This document shows, piece after piece, positions 42,393-51,395 of a stretch of DNA of 64,000 nt. The position numbers and the translations under genes are program-made. Position 1 is the stretch's first letter. Every line of letters starts with the position of its first letter. The notes under the pieces are model-generated. The model was not told where the DNA came from. It saw only the letters and a program-made list of their open reading frames with translations, and searched no databases. The DNA comes from Antarcticibacterium flavum (GTDB lineage Bacteria > Bacteroidota > Bacteroidia > Flavobacteriales > Flavobacteriaceae): NCBI RefSeq assembly GCF_006159205.1, contig NZ_CP040812.1, forward strand, positions 2,666,001-2,730,000. The letters are read 5' to 3'.

Positions 42393-42765
42393 TTTAAGAT
42401 CATCTCGAAGGTTTTAAATAGAATCAAAGTCACTGGTCTTACAGAACCTGGCTCCCGTGATGTACAAATTGATAAACACTTTCCAGACATACAATAATCT
42501 CGTTTCCAGATTCCAGATGGACCTTTTTCTCGACGAAAACGAGCAGACTTTTTCTAGATACTCACCCCTAAATCCCCTGAAGGGGACTTTTTGATACTGC
42601 AAATACATTATTTCTTAAGGTCCACATAGTAGCCCACGGCGGTTTTTTGAGTCGGCTTTTTCACTGGTGCAGAATACTTTTTCCGCCACCCTTTAGGGAG
42701 GGGCAAAGCGGAAAAAGATTTGATGTAGAGTTAATTACTTAGAATCTGGAGGCTAGAAAAATCTA

Positions 42766-42835
42766 TAGACTCCAGACTCCAGACTCCAGACTCCAGACTC
42801 CTGGCTCTTGGCTCTTGGCTCTTGACTCTTGTTTC
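42766..42835. repeat. Heptamer tandem repeat
   Basis: Units of 7 bases: GACTCCA repeated about four to five times, then GGCTCTT three times, then decaying GACTCTT/GTTTCTT units. One of several unrelated period-7 arrays in the window. Confidence 0.75.
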
Positions 42836-42881
42836 TTGACTTTTGGTTTCTTCGGGACTTGTACTATAATTCCTGTACCTC

Positions 42882-43379
42882 TTAAAACAATACCTCCCGA
42901 AACTCCCAGACCTTATAGAAGAACAATAACAGAAAGCCGCAGGCGACAATAAACTCCATAAAACTGGAGGCCAGAAAACCTACAAAAGAACCAAAGGCCG
43001 CCCTTAATGCAGATTTCCGGTTGCTCTTATTAATGATCTCTCCAATAAAAGCTCCAACGAAAGGGCCTATTATGATCCCAAAAGGAATGGGTGCGATGAT
43101 ACCGACTACCAACCCGATTGTTGCGCCAATCATCCCATACCTGCTGCCGCCGTATTTTTTCGTCCCCATGGCGGGGATGATCCAGTTAAGTGCGTAAATA
43201 AGCGCCGCTACTACGAAGGTAATTCCCAGGAACCAGTAATTCATAGGAATGGAAGGAGCCAGGTGCAGCACCAGCAATCCCAGCCAACTTACGGGAACTC
43301 CCGGTAAGACCGGTAAGAAACTTCCCAGAATTCCTACTAAAATCAAAACTGCGCCCAGGACTACTAATAAAACATCCAT
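42882..43379 (-). CDS. DUF456 family membrane protein
   Basis: The 165-residue protein is almost wholly hydrophobic with about five helices and the DUF456 pattern: LVVLGAVLILVGILGSFLPVLPGVPVSWLGLL and GATIGLVVGIIAPIPFGIIIGPFVGAFIGEI, rich in Gly and Pro. Function unknown. The start overlaps the stop of a 54-codon gene upstream by one base (TAATG), so the two are coupled. Confidence 0.9.
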   Translation of the reverse strand: MDVLLVVLGAVLILVGILGSFLPVLPGVPVSWLGLLVLHLAPSIPMNYWFLGITFVVAALIYALNWIIPAMGTKKYGGSRYGMIGATIGLVVGIIAPIPFGIIIGPFVGAFIGEIINKSNRKSALRAAFGSFVGFLASSFMEFIVACGFLLLFFYKVWEFREVLF

Positions 43380-43543
43380 TAATTAAGTCGGTCTTTAAAA
43401 GGTTCGTCTTTTTGATCTGCTGCTTTTTCTTCAGGTTTCTTGCGGCGCCTTTCTTTCATGAATTTCAGGAAATCCTTTAGTTGTTCATCAGTGGCAGAGT
43501 CCAGGAAATCGTTGAACTCCTTCTTTATTTTCTTCTTGTCCAT
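43379..43543 (-). CDS. Small charged protein coupled to the DUF456 gene
   Basis: A 54-codon frame begins MDKKKIKKEFNDFLDSATDEQ, continues LKDFLKFMKERRRKKPEEK and ends FKDRLN. It is highly charged, helical, without membrane segment. The stop and the next start share a base (TAATG), and base composition matches the coding pattern of its neighbour, so I regard it as a real gene. Unknown function; perhaps a partner of the DUF456 protein. Confidence 0.65.
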   Translation of the reverse strand: MDKKKIKKEFNDFLDSATDEQLKDFLKFMKERRRKKPEEKAADQKDEPFKDRLN

Positions 43544-43605
43544 AGGTTTTTTTAAAATTTTCTTGTCCGGATAATTGAGTTAAGATCGCTATATCTTCTA
43601 TGCTC

Positions 43606-43642
43606 CGGAGTCTAGAGGCTAGAGTCTAGAATCTAGACTAAA
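43606..43642. repeat. Heptamer tandem repeat
   Basis: GGAGTCT-AGAGGCT-AGAGTCT-AGAATCT-AGACTAA: five 7-base units. Confidence 0.65.
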
Positions 43643-43788
43643 TTTGAGTGTTTGAGAACTTGCCTTTTAACTCCTGCTATATAATCTTGGAAGGTTCCTA
43701 AACTATTTCAGGTTAAAAACCACAAAAATCAGAATAGTCAATCCCTTAATTTATTTCCATTGACCTCCCGAATAACGCACAGCTGTTT

Positions 43789-44085
43789 TTAGATTCTTAT
43801 CTTGTTCGGGTTTTGCCTGTTGGAGAAAAGAGATAAAATTTCAATGGTTTCGTTATTTTGTCGGTAGTAGAGATTATTAAATTTTGCAACCACCGCTCTT
43901 CTAGCAGTTTTCTTCTGTTTTGAAGTTGGGAAGGGTGCTGGATTTTTAGAAATTAATTCAATTGTATGGTCAAGTTCCTGAGAGAATTTTTTCAGTTCTC
44001 TCTCCGTCCAGTTTTTTTCTAAATACTCAATAGTATCTTCTATTTCCAGAAAGTGCGTGGTCAGTCCATCGAATTTTATAACCAC
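43789..44085 (-). CDS. ParE/RelE-type toxin
   Basis: The 98-residue protein has the pattern EIEDTIEYLEKNWTERELKKFSQELDHTIELISKNPAPFPTSKQKKTARRAVVAKFNNLYYRQNNETIEILSLF, ending RQNPNKIRI, typical of RelE/ParE toxins of Bacteroidota. The start overlaps the antitoxin gene by 10 bp. Confidence 0.88.
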   Translation of the reverse strand: MVIKFDGLTTHFLEIEDTIEYLEKNWTERELKKFSQELDHTIELISKNPAPFPTSKQKKTARRAVVAKFNNLYYRQNNETIEILSLFSNRQNPNKIRI

Positions 44086-44309
44086 TTTTCATATAATTTT
44101 CTTGCTTCTGAATGAGATTTTAATTTTCCGGAATCAGCATCTTTAATTCCTTGATCTATAGACTTCTTTTCCTCCTTGGAGATTTCTTTCCACCAGTCAG
44201 TTTTCTCACTCTCGCGCAGCTTCATTATTTTTTCAACAATGGTTTTATCATTCAAAGTGAATAACCACTGAATTAATTCTATTTTTTTATTTTGAAGATC
44301 TAGGTCCAT
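44076..44309 (-). CDS. Antitoxin of the third module
   Basis: The 77-residue protein is acidic and helical (NKKIELIQWLFTLNDKTIVEKIMKL), ending in the common antitoxin tail SGKLKSHSEARKLYEKWL that should bind the toxin. No DNA-binding domain is obvious. It precedes and overlaps the toxin gene. Confidence 0.85.
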   Translation of the reverse strand: MDLDLQNKKIELIQWLFTLNDKTIVEKIMKLRESEKTDWWKEISKEEKKSIDQGIKDADSGKLKSHSEARKLYEKWL

Positions 44310-44414
44310 ATCTCAAATTTACAATTTAGAACTTAAATAATTTTCTTTGTTCCAAAGTTTTTAACTGCTGCATAACGTATTTATTATAGTGTATTTTTCT
44401 CCTTCTCGAAGAAA

Positions 44415-44715
44415 CGCTGTCGGGTTTATCCTCATTTCATAAGACCACTCCTTCTTTTTTGCTGCAACCCTCTCCCGTTGGTCGTCGGTTGCAAGAAAGA
44501 AGCAAAAAAGCCCAGGCTTACGAAAGCTTCTCTAAATTTTTTATTCGGTGACTAGATTTTTGGAACTCCCGTGAAAGTAAATCCTGGCGAGATTAATCCG
44601 TTTCGCTCAAACAGCCTAAAATTCTTAACGCCCCTCTCATTTCAAATTTTACGATAAGCTTTCGTAGGCCGGAAAAGTCCTTCAAATCAAGAAAGTTGAC
44701 TACCATTGGACGTAT
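44415..44715 (+). repeat. Structured dispersed repeat, copy B
   Basis: Same order of parts as copies A and C; ends GGCCGGAAAAGTCC...GACTACCATTGGACG. Confidence 0.7.
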
Positions 44716-44735
44716 TCTATTTTTCTTACATTTTC

Positions 44736-45025
44736 CAGGCGAGTTTATTGGCATTTCATAGGACCGCTTGTTCTTTTTTGCTGCAATCCTCTCCCGTTGG
44801 TCGTCGGTTGCAAGAAAAGAACCAAAAAAGTCCAGGCCTACGAAAGCTTCTCTAAATTTTTCATTCGGTGGCTAAATTTTAGGAACTCGCGGGCAGATAA
44901 ATTCATGCGAGATTAATCCGTTTCGCTCAAACAGCCTAAAATTCTTAACGCCCCTCTCATTTCAAATTTTACGATAAGCTTTCGTAGGCCGGAAAAGTCC
45001 TTAAAATCAAAAAGGTTGACTACCA
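44736..45025 (+). repeat. Structured dispersed repeat, copy C
   Basis: Contains CAGGCCTACGAAAGCTT (about 44832) and its inverted partner AAGCTTTCGTAGGCC (about 44981); ends GACTACCATTGACG. Confidence 0.7.
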
Positions 45026-45186
45026 TTGACGATTCTCCTACGTCATAACCTTGCGCTAATATTTTTTATAAGGGTCTAAGAAAAATTTTATAAAAATCCT
45101 CTCTATATAATTCACGCCCATTAACTCAAAATTACAAATTTTTCAGTCAATGATAAGTTCAAAAAATAGCCGACTAAAACTTTTAA

Positions 45187-45227
45187 CTAATTTATTAGGT
45201 GAAACTAAATAATTAGTTTTATATTTG
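45187..45227 (+). promoter_or_regulatory. Likely BlaI operator and promoter
   Basis: AAACTAA-ATAA-TTAGTTT (45202-45219) is a perfect dyad directly before the -7 element TATATTTG (45220-45227); a further AACTAATT at 45185-45192 is inverted to AATTAGTT. A repressor bound here would block the promoter. BlaI/MecI proteins bind dyads of this size and repress their own operons. Confidence 0.65.
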
Positions 45228-45322
45228 AATTGTTGGCAGATCAGGAATTTACAATCTGCTCAATATTTTAACCACTAATCACCAAAGGAGCTGAATATTT
45301 CAGCAAGGAAAATCAAGATATC

Positions 45323-45685
45323 ATGAAACAACTCACCAAAGCCGAAGAAGAGATCATGCACATCCTGTGGCAACTTAAGGAAGCCAATGTTGCCGCAATT
45401 ATTGAGGAGATGCCGGAGCCTAAACCTGCATATAACACGGTTTCCACTATTGTTCGCATCCTGGAAAGCAAGGGCTTTGTAGACCACAAAAAGCAGGGGA
45501 AGGGCTATAATTATTTTCCCGTGGTAGATAAGGAAACCTACAGCAACCAGAGCATGAACAAGCTTATGGACAGCTATTTCAACGGTTCTTTTAAAAGTAT
45601 GGTGTCTTTCTTTATGAAGAAGAATGACCTGGATACCAAGGAACTGGAGGCTATTTTGAAAGAGATCAACAAAGAAGAGAAATAA
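45323..45685 (+). CDS. BlaI/MecI/CopY family repressor
   Basis: The 120-residue protein has an N-terminal winged helix (LTKAEEEIMHILWQLKEANVAAIIEEMPEPKPAYNTVSTIVRILESKGFVDHKKQGKGYNYFPVV) and a helical C-terminal dimerisation part with the stretch where BlaI is cut by BlaR1-type peptidases. It represses the operon until the peptidase downstream acts. The M56 gene starts 1 bp after its stop. Confidence 0.93.
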   Translation: MKQLTKAEEEIMHILWQLKEANVAAIIEEMPEPKPAYNTVSTIVRILESKGFVDHKKQGKGYNYFPVVDKETYSNQSMNKLMDSYFNGSFKSMVSFFMKKNDLDTKELEAILKEINKEEK

Positions 45686-45686
45686 A

Positions 45687-47084
45687 ATGAGCGCCTATAT
45701 CCTACATGTCGTCCTGTTCCAACTCCTGTTTTTGCTGGTGTACGAGCTCCTTTTAAAGAATGAGACCTTCTTCACCTTGAACCGCTGGTATCTCCTGGCG
45801 ACCGCTGTAGCTTCTCTGTTGCTGCCTTTTATAGAAATAGAAATGCTCTCTATTTGGCTGCCTGCGGAAAATATCTCGCAGCTCCCCCTCAACTGGTTTA
45901 CAATAGAAGGTGCAGAAGCCGCGGCGACGACAGAAATTGCTGCCTCCTCCGCTTCAACTGCTTCAGGTTTTAATATTAACTGGTGGTTCATTATATATGC
46001 GGCCGGAGCACTGATGAGCCTTCATTTTTTTCTGAAAAAATACAATGAATTAAGCCGAATGTTCAGGTTCAGGACCATTGCTTCGGAAGGTGACTACCAC
46101 ATCATTGAAATTCCCAATTCCACGATCGCGTGCACTTTTAGCAGAACGATCTTTTTGGGCGACCAACTTTCAGAAGCAGAAAAACAACAAATTCTCACCC
46201 ACGAACTCGTTCACGTGAATCAGAAACATAGCCTGGACCTGGTTTTTTTCGAACTGCTGAAGATCATTTTCTGGTTCAATCCGCTCATTTACATCTACCA
46301 GAACAGGATCACCACCCTGCACGAATATATTGCCGATGCTGAGGTTATAAAGGTAACGGCCAAGCGCAGCTATTACGAGCAGCTGCTCAACAGCGCCTTC
46401 AGTACAAAAGATATTTCATTCATCAATCAATTTTTTAGTCAGTCATTAACCCGCCTTAGCGCCTTTGGGAAGAGCATCAGCTTTGGAAGTACCGGCGCAG
46501 AGGTCAAAAAACGAATTATTATGTTACAGAGATCAAGATCAAAGACCACCGCAAGAATTAAATACCTGGCCTTATTGCCAATTACGCTGCTTATGTTATC
46601 CTTTGTAGCCTATTCAGGAACAGGAAAAGAAGTTATTGCAGGAGCAGAAACCGATACTATTGCGGCAGAAGAGATTGCTGTTGCACAACAACTGGATATG
46701 CCATATGCCATAGTGGACCAAATTCCGCTATATCCCGGTTGTGATGAAGTAACTGGGGACGCCGGCCGGGACTGTTTTGATTCCCGTCTTAAAAATTACA
46801 TCAACAGTAATTTCAACACGGCAACAGTAAAGCCTTATTTAAAGGAGGGATCAAACAGGATCGTCCTGGTATTCACCATAGGAGCAGACGGGGAGGTTAC
46901 AGGAGTGAAATCCCGTATGGTGACCCCGGGAATCCCGGTAGAGGATAAAGCCGAAATAGAGAAAGAAGCAAACCGGGTGGCGCAAACAATTCCAAAGATG
47001 AAGCCGGGAATGCAAGACGGAAAGGCAGTGGGGGTTTCCTATTCCCTTCCAATAGAGATTTTCAATACCGGCGAGGTTGAGTAG
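45687..47084 (+). CDS. M56 (BlaR1-like) membrane metallopeptidase with TonB-like C-terminus, copy 1
   Basis: The 465-residue protein has four membrane helices in the first half and the zinc motif HELVHVNQKH (HExxH, about 171), followed by EYIADAE with the third ligand. After a last helix (LALLPITLLMLSFVAYSG) the C-terminal 115 residues resemble the TonB energy-transducer domain: IPLYPGCDEVTG, CFDSRLKNYI, NRIVLVFTIGADGEVTGVKSR, VAQTIPKMKPG. The usual penicillin-sensor domain of BlaR1 is absent. It probably senses an envelope signal and cleaves the BlaI-like repressor. Confidence 0.9.
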   Translation: MSAYILHVVLFQLLFLLVYELLLKNETFFTLNRWYLLATAVASLLLPFIEIEMLSIWLPAENISQLPLNWFTIEGAEAAATTEIAASSASTASGFNINWWFIIYAAGALMSLHFFLKKYNELSRMFRFRTIASEGDYHIIEIPNSTIACTFSRTIFLGDQLSEAEKQQILTHELVHVNQKHSLDLVFFELLKIIFWFNPLIYIYQNRITTLHEYIADAEVIKVTAKRSYYEQLLNSAFSTKDISFINQFFSQSLTRLSAFGKSISFGSTGAEVKKRIIMLQRSRSKTTARIKYLALLPITLLMLSFVAYSGTGKEVIAGAETDTIAAEEIAVAQQLDMPYAIVDQIPLYPGCDEVTGDAGRDCFDSRLKNYINSNFNTATVKPYLKEGSNRIVLVFTIGADGEVTGVKSRMVTPGIPVEDKAEIEKEANRVAQTIPKMKPGMQDGKAVGVSYSLPIEIFNTGEVE

Positions 47085-47149
47085 AAAGTAGACCCCGGGT
47101 ATAAGGATTATAAACCCATCAAAGTTTCAGAAATTTAAAACCAGAAGTG

Positions 47150-48676
47150 ATGTTAGCATTTATCTTACAAGTCGTATTATTTCAGCTCCTGTTTTTACTG
47201 GTGTATGAAGTATTGCTGAAAAAGGAAACTTTTTTCACCTATAACCGCTGGTACCTGTTGGCCACTTCAATCATTTCCCTGCTGTTACCGCTCATAAAGA
47301 TCGAAGCCCTGGCCTTTTTACTTCCGGCAGAATCTTTTCAAGGGATATCAACAATTTTTTTACCCGAAGTCATTATTGGAGAAGCCCCTGCAGCAGCAAA
47401 TTCAGTCACGGAAGTATCCACCGCTTCTTCCGGCTTCAGCATCAACTGGTGGCTGGTAGCTTACGGCACGGGTGTAACAGCCAGTCTGTTCCTGTTCTTT
47501 AAAAAATATCAGGATTTGAGCAGATTGTTCAGGTTCAGGGCCATTGCTGCGGAAAGCGACCTGCGCATCATTGAAGTTCCAAATTCCACAATTGCCTGCA
47601 CCTTTTACAAGACCATCTTCCTGGGAGACAAATTAGCAGAAGCTGAAAGGCACCAGATCCTGTCCCACGAACTGGTACACGTAAAGCAGAAGCACAGCCT
47701 GGACCTGTTATTCTTTGAGCTTTATAAGATACTTTTTTGGTTTAATCCGCTTATATACATCTACCAAAGCAGGATCGCAACTTTGCACGAGTTCATCGCA
47801 GATGCCGAGGTGGTGCAGACAACAGAGAAAAAAACTTATTACGAACAACTTTTAAATTCAGCTTTTAACACCGCAAATATTTCATTCATCAATCAATTTT
47901 TCAATCATTCATTAATCAAAAAACGAATCGTTATGTTACAAAAATCAAAATCAAAAACAATTTCAAAATTCAAGTTCCTGGTACTCTTGCCGCTTATGCT
48001 GGTGATGCTTTCTTATGTGGCTTGTAGTGATGATGCCAATCCTAATCACAATGTAGTGGAGGAATCATCGACACAGGAGATATTAATTGAAGTAGAAAAC
48101 TTCAGTTCCTTTACGGAGGAAGAAAACGCAGCAATTCAGGCCGCGGCAGAGGAATTACATAGCACAAGTGGGGTTTCTTCAATAAAGATCACCGATGGAA
48201 ATAAAACGATCACCATGTCTGGCAATGCTGAAACCGGTAAGGTCGATGTAATTACAGTTGATAAAAATGGTGAAGAAAATAAAAAAGCTCCCAAAAGAGA
48301 GTATGCTGAAGGTGCAGATGTTCCCTTTGCCGTAATTGAACAGGTACCTGTCTTCCCCGGTTGTGAGAACCTTGGTTCCAACGAGGAGCAAAAGAAATGT
48401 ATGACTGGAAAGATCGCAGAATTTGTTTCAGAAAAATTTGATTCCAGTCTGGGTGAAAAGCTAGGATTAACAGGAGTGAACCGTGTAATTGTAGTTTTCA
48501 AGATTAGTCCCGGGGGAGAAATTACAGATGTACGGGCTCGCGCGGCACATCCGGATTTGGAAGTAGAGGCAAAACGAGTAATTGAGCAGCTTCCGCAAAT
48601 GGAACCTGGTAAACATAATGGAAAAGCGGTAGCCGTTTCCTATTCTTTACCTATAGTATTCCAGGTTGGTGAATAA
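47150..48676 (+). CDS. M56 (BlaR1-like) membrane metallopeptidase with TonB-like C-terminus, copy 2
   Basis: The 508-residue protein is a clear paralogue of the preceding one: same order of helices, HELVHVKQKH, FIADAEV, then a lipoprotein-like SYVACSDD after the last helix, an inserted region of 80 residues (about 290-380), and the TonB-like tail (VPVFPGCENLG, NRVIVVFKISPGGEITDVRARA, IEQLPQMEPG). A short segment near residue 265 present in copy 1 is missing. A GTG one codon upstream is possible. Tandem duplication followed by divergence suggests two sensors for one repressor. Confidence 0.9.
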   Translation: MLAFILQVVLFQLLFLLVYEVLLKKETFFTYNRWYLLATSIISLLLPLIKIEALAFLLPAESFQGISTIFLPEVIIGEAPAAANSVTEVSTASSGFSINWWLVAYGTGVTASLFLFFKKYQDLSRLFRFRAIAAESDLRIIEVPNSTIACTFYKTIFLGDKLAEAERHQILSHELVHVKQKHSLDLLFFELYKILFWFNPLIYIYQSRIATLHEFIADAEVVQTTEKKTYYEQLLNSAFNTANISFINQFFNHSLIKKRIVMLQKSKSKTISKFKFLVLLPLMLVMLSYVACSDDANPNHNVVEESSTQEILIEVENFSSFTEEENAAIQAAAEELHSTSGVSSIKITDGNKTITMSGNAETGKVDVITVDKNGEENKKAPKREYAEGADVPFAVIEQVPVFPGCENLGSNEEQKKCMTGKIAEFVSEKFDSSLGEKLGLTGVNRVIVVFKISPGGEITDVRARAAHPDLEVEAKRVIEQLPQMEPGKHNGKAVAVSYSLPIVFQVGE

Positions 48677-49814
48677 GCTAATACTAACTTTCATTATTTT
48701 GTTAGCGGCAAAGGCCGGAGCTCAGGCTCCGGCTTTGGCTGTTGCAGACAGCCTCTTCGCCGTAGGCGAAACCACTGCTGCACTGGAGCACCTCGAAGAA
48801 ATCGATCCCAAAACCGAAGCAGTTTATTTAAAGCTCGCCAAATACCAGTCGGCAACCGGAAGGAATGCTGCTGCAATGGAGAATTATCAAATTGTTCTAA
48901 AGGAAAATCCTGAGAGGGTCCTGACTACGATAAATTATGCAAAGGCATTGGCAAAAGCAGGACTGTTCAGAGAGGCAGATAGTTTGTATAGTAATCTAAG
49001 CCAGAGATATCCGGAAAATGCCAATTTCTATTATCAGCGTGGGCTTATAAAAGAGCATCAAAAAGAGGAGGGGGCTTTAGATTTCTATAAGCAAACCATA
49101 GAATTTGATCCCCGCCACCAGGCGGCGCTTTATAAACTCGCAAGACACGAACTGGGTAAAAGCAGTTATGATATGGCAAAGAATTACTGTCTAATGGGCC
49201 TTGAACATCATCCCGATAACGCTTCCCTGCTATCTGTACTTGGGCAAACCTATTCTGCCAGGGCGCAGTACAAAAAAGCCATTCCGGTCTATAAAAAACT
49301 TGTCGCCCTTGGACAGGAGAGTGAATTTATTTTCACCAGGCTTGGCTTCGCCTATTACCGGGAGGGGGATATCACTGCCGCGATAGAGGCTTATAACCGG
49401 GCTTTGATCCTGGAAAACGGCAACTCTGCCACTCATTACATCCTTGGAAAATTGTATGCCCTTAAAAATGAGCTGGACAAATCTGAAACTCATTTATTAA
49501 TGTCCATCCTCATAAAGAAGCAACCCGTGGATGCAGAATATCTTAGCCTTGGCCTCACCTATAAGCTGAAGGAGCAATACAAGGATGCGCTGGATTATCT
49601 GAACAAAGCCCTGGATGAAAACAGGGATAACGAACGCGCTATGTATGAAAGAGCCATCGCTGCAGATAACTATTTTGCAGACCTAAGCGTGAGGATCAAA
49701 TACTACCGGGATTACCTGGAAAAATATGAAACTATTGGGGATGAAAGAATGCTGCAGCTGGCGGAAAATCGGTTAAGCGATCTTGTAAGGCAACGACATT
49801 TGGCTGGGGAGTAG
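48666..49814 (+). CDS. Periplasmic TPR protein
   Basis: The 382-residue protein begins with a signal peptide (to AGAQA) and consists of tandem tetratricopeptide repeats of 34 residues throughout (AAMENYQIVLKENPERVLTTINYAKALAKAG; ALDFYKQTIEFDPRHQAALYKLA; KKAIPVYKKLVALGQES). It starts with TTG (48666) or GTG (48669), inside the end of the M56 gene, hence coupled to it. It probably works as a protein-binding platform for the sensor proteins. Confidence 0.88.
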   Translation: MVNKLILTFIILLAAKAGAQAPALAVADSLFAVGETTAALEHLEEIDPKTEAVYLKLAKYQSATGRNAAAMENYQIVLKENPERVLTTINYAKALAKAGLFREADSLYSNLSQRYPENANFYYQRGLIKEHQKEEGALDFYKQTIEFDPRHQAALYKLARHELGKSSYDMAKNYCLMGLEHHPDNASLLSVLGQTYSARAQYKKAIPVYKKLVALGQESEFIFTRLGFAYYREGDITAAIEAYNRALILENGNSATHYILGKLYALKNELDKSETHLLMSILIKKQPVDAEYLSLGLTYKLKEQYKDALDYLNKALDENRDNERAMYERAIAADNYFADLSVRIKYYRDYLEKYETIGDERMLQLAENRLSDLVRQRHLAGE

Positions 49815-49891
49815 TGGTGAAAAACCCGGAACAATTTTAATTAACAAAACTGCCAAACAAGAATTATATTCCCAAAGTGGTAACTTATTTC

Positions 49892-49899
49892 TATCTTTG
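49892..49899 (+). promoter_or_regulatory. Promoter of toxin-antitoxin module 4
   Basis: TATCTTTG fits TAnnTTTG and lies 18 bp before the GTG start of the toxin gene. Confidence 0.55.
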
Positions 49900-49916
49900 C
49901 CTCAAAGATTTATAAT

Positions 49917-50210
49917 GTGAGGATAATTGCAAGACGAACATTACGGGATTTTTGGGAGAAACATGCCGACTGTGAAGATCAATTAAAATCCTGGTTTAGA
50001 GAAACAGAAAAATCTGAATGGAGCACAATTAATGAGTTGAAAAAGGAATATCCAAGTGCAAGTATCTTAAGAGATAATCGAATAGTATATAACATCAAAG
50101 GAAATAAATATAGATTGATCGTAAAATTCAATTTCGAGTTCAACATATGCTGGATAAGGTTTATAGGAACACATGCAGATTATGATAAAATAGACGCAAA
50201 TAATATTTAG
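49917..50210 (+). CDS. higB: HigB-type toxin (mRNA interferase)
   Basis: The 97-residue protein fits HigB: MRIIARRTLRDFWEKHADCEDQLKSWF, INELKKEYPSASILRDNRIVYNIKGNKYRLIVKFNFEFNICWIRFIGTHADYDKID. HigB cleaves mRNA during translation. It starts with GTG and is followed 2 bp later by the antitoxin gene, the order typical of this type. Confidence 0.93.
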   Translation: MRIIARRTLRDFWEKHADCEDQLKSWFRETEKSEWSTINELKKEYPSASILRDNRIVYNIKGNKYRLIVKFNFEFNICWIRFIGTHADYDKIDANNI

Positions 50211-50212
50211 TT

Positions 50213-50569
50213 ATGGATATCAAACCTATAAGAAATGAACAGGATTATCAAAATGCACTCGACCGGCTTGAAGTGATTTTTGATGCAAAAAAGGGAACTG
50301 AAGAAGGAGATGAATTGGAAATTCTTTCCATATTGATTGACCGCTACGAAAATGAGAATTTCCCAATTGAAATGCCAGATCCAATCGAAGCTATAAAATT
50401 CAGAATGGAACAAATGGGGATGAAACAAAAGGATCTGGCAGAGATTGTTGGTTTTAAAAGCAGGGTAAGTGAGGTCTTAAATAAAAAACGAAAACTAACC
50501 CTGGATATGATAAGGAAGCTGAATACAACGCTACACATTCCAACAGAGGTTTTAATTCAGGATTATTGA
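50213..50569 (+). CDS. higA: HigA-type antitoxin, XRE family
   Basis: The 118-residue protein has an N-terminal toxin-binding part (RNEQDYQNALDRLEVIFDAKKGTEEGDELEILSILIDRYE) and a C-terminal helix-turn-helix (MEQMGMKQKDLAEIVGFKSRVSEVLNKKRKLTLDMIRKL), the layout of HigA. It lies directly after the toxin gene. Confidence 0.93.
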   Translation: MDIKPIRNEQDYQNALDRLEVIFDAKKGTEEGDELEILSILIDRYENENFPIEMPDPIEAIKFRMEQMGMKQKDLAEIVGFKSRVSEVLNKKRKLTLDMIRKLNTTLHIPTEVLIQDY

Positions 50570-50712
50570 TGAAATGAACAGGGACCCAAATAGTTTGAAA
50601 AATAGTCCACATTATTTATGCTATTCTTATCTTTCCTGTGCAGCTGCAAATTGTAACAATAACCTATAAAACCTTACCAATAATTAAACTTCTTTTAATT
50701 TAAATCAAACCA

Positions 50713-51303
50713 ATGTTTAAAACTACCCTCAGGTTCTTTGTTGTATTTTCATTCTTTTTCATTTCCAATACTTCCTTCTCCCAGGAAAACAATAAGATCC
50801 TGGTTTATTATGGGATTTCTGATTCTAAATTACTGAGGACTGATGACCTTATTGGAGCCGGCAGTGAAGAGATCGAGAATTTAACTGAGTTCGGATTCAG
50901 GTACCTGAGAAAGATCAATGATCATCTAGCGATAGAGACGGGCGTTAATTATACAACTGCCGATTTAAAAATAACTCCGCATTATATGGGAGAACCTGTT
51001 CAAACGAGAGGGGAAGAATTTGAACTTATTTCTATTCCAATATATGCCAATTATACTTTATGGAAATATTTCTTTATTAATGGAGGCCCAATGGTGGATT
51101 TTCAGCTTTCTGAGACCACTACAGATTCTCAATCGGGAATTGGATATGGGCTGGGTTTTGGCGGTAAATATAATTTCAACAACTTCAGCATTTTTTTAAA
51201 TCCAAATTTCAAAAGACACGCTGTAATCCCATTCGAAAAGGAACAATTTCATCAAAAATTAACGGAATTCGGGATCCAGTTTGGACTGGGTTATAGCTTC
51301 TAA
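50713..51303 (+). CDS. Outer-membrane beta-barrel protein
   Basis: The 196-residue protein has a signal peptide (to SFSQ) and alternating strands with turns (FGFRYLRKINDHLAIETGVNYTT; ELISIPIYANYTLWKYFFINGGPMVDF), ending FGIQFGLGYSF with terminal Phe. This fits a porin-type or OmpX-like barrel. The specific role is unknown. Confidence 0.85.
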   Translation: MFKTTLRFFVVFSFFFISNTSFSQENNKILVYYGISDSKLLRTDDLIGAGSEEIENLTEFGFRYLRKINDHLAIETGVNYTTADLKITPHYMGEPVQTRGEEFELISIPIYANYTLWKYFFINGGPMVDFQLSETTTDSQSGIGYGLGFGGKYNFNNFSIFLNPNFKRHAVIPFEKEQFHQKLTEFGIQFGLGYSF

Positions 51304-51395
51304 AAATCAACATCCATTTTTTTAAAAAAAAAATATTCTTAACCAGAGACGAAGAAATCTTCTCAACAATTTAATTTGAATTATCCCAAATCAAA

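Larger units (their letters stand above)
42320..42881. other. Intergenic stretch with heptamer repeats
   Basis: After the hpf terminator there is no gene. Around 42550-42585 is a small palindromic CCCCTAAATCCCCTGAAGGGG unit, and at 42766-42835 a tandem array of 7-base units (GACTCCA about five times, then GGCTCTT and variants). Confidence 0.55.
44310..45186. other. Gene-free stretch with two copies of the structured repeat
   Basis: Copies B and C of the ~260-bp repeat occupy most of it. Around 45018-45070 is ACTACCATTGACG-ATTCTC-CTACGTCA, which recurs, split by an IS110 element, at 59938 and 61462. Confidence 0.6.

Noticed and set aside
42731..42949. 72-codon minus-strand frame
   Set aside because: Made mostly of the heptamer array translated in frame; it also overlaps the end of the DUF456 gene.
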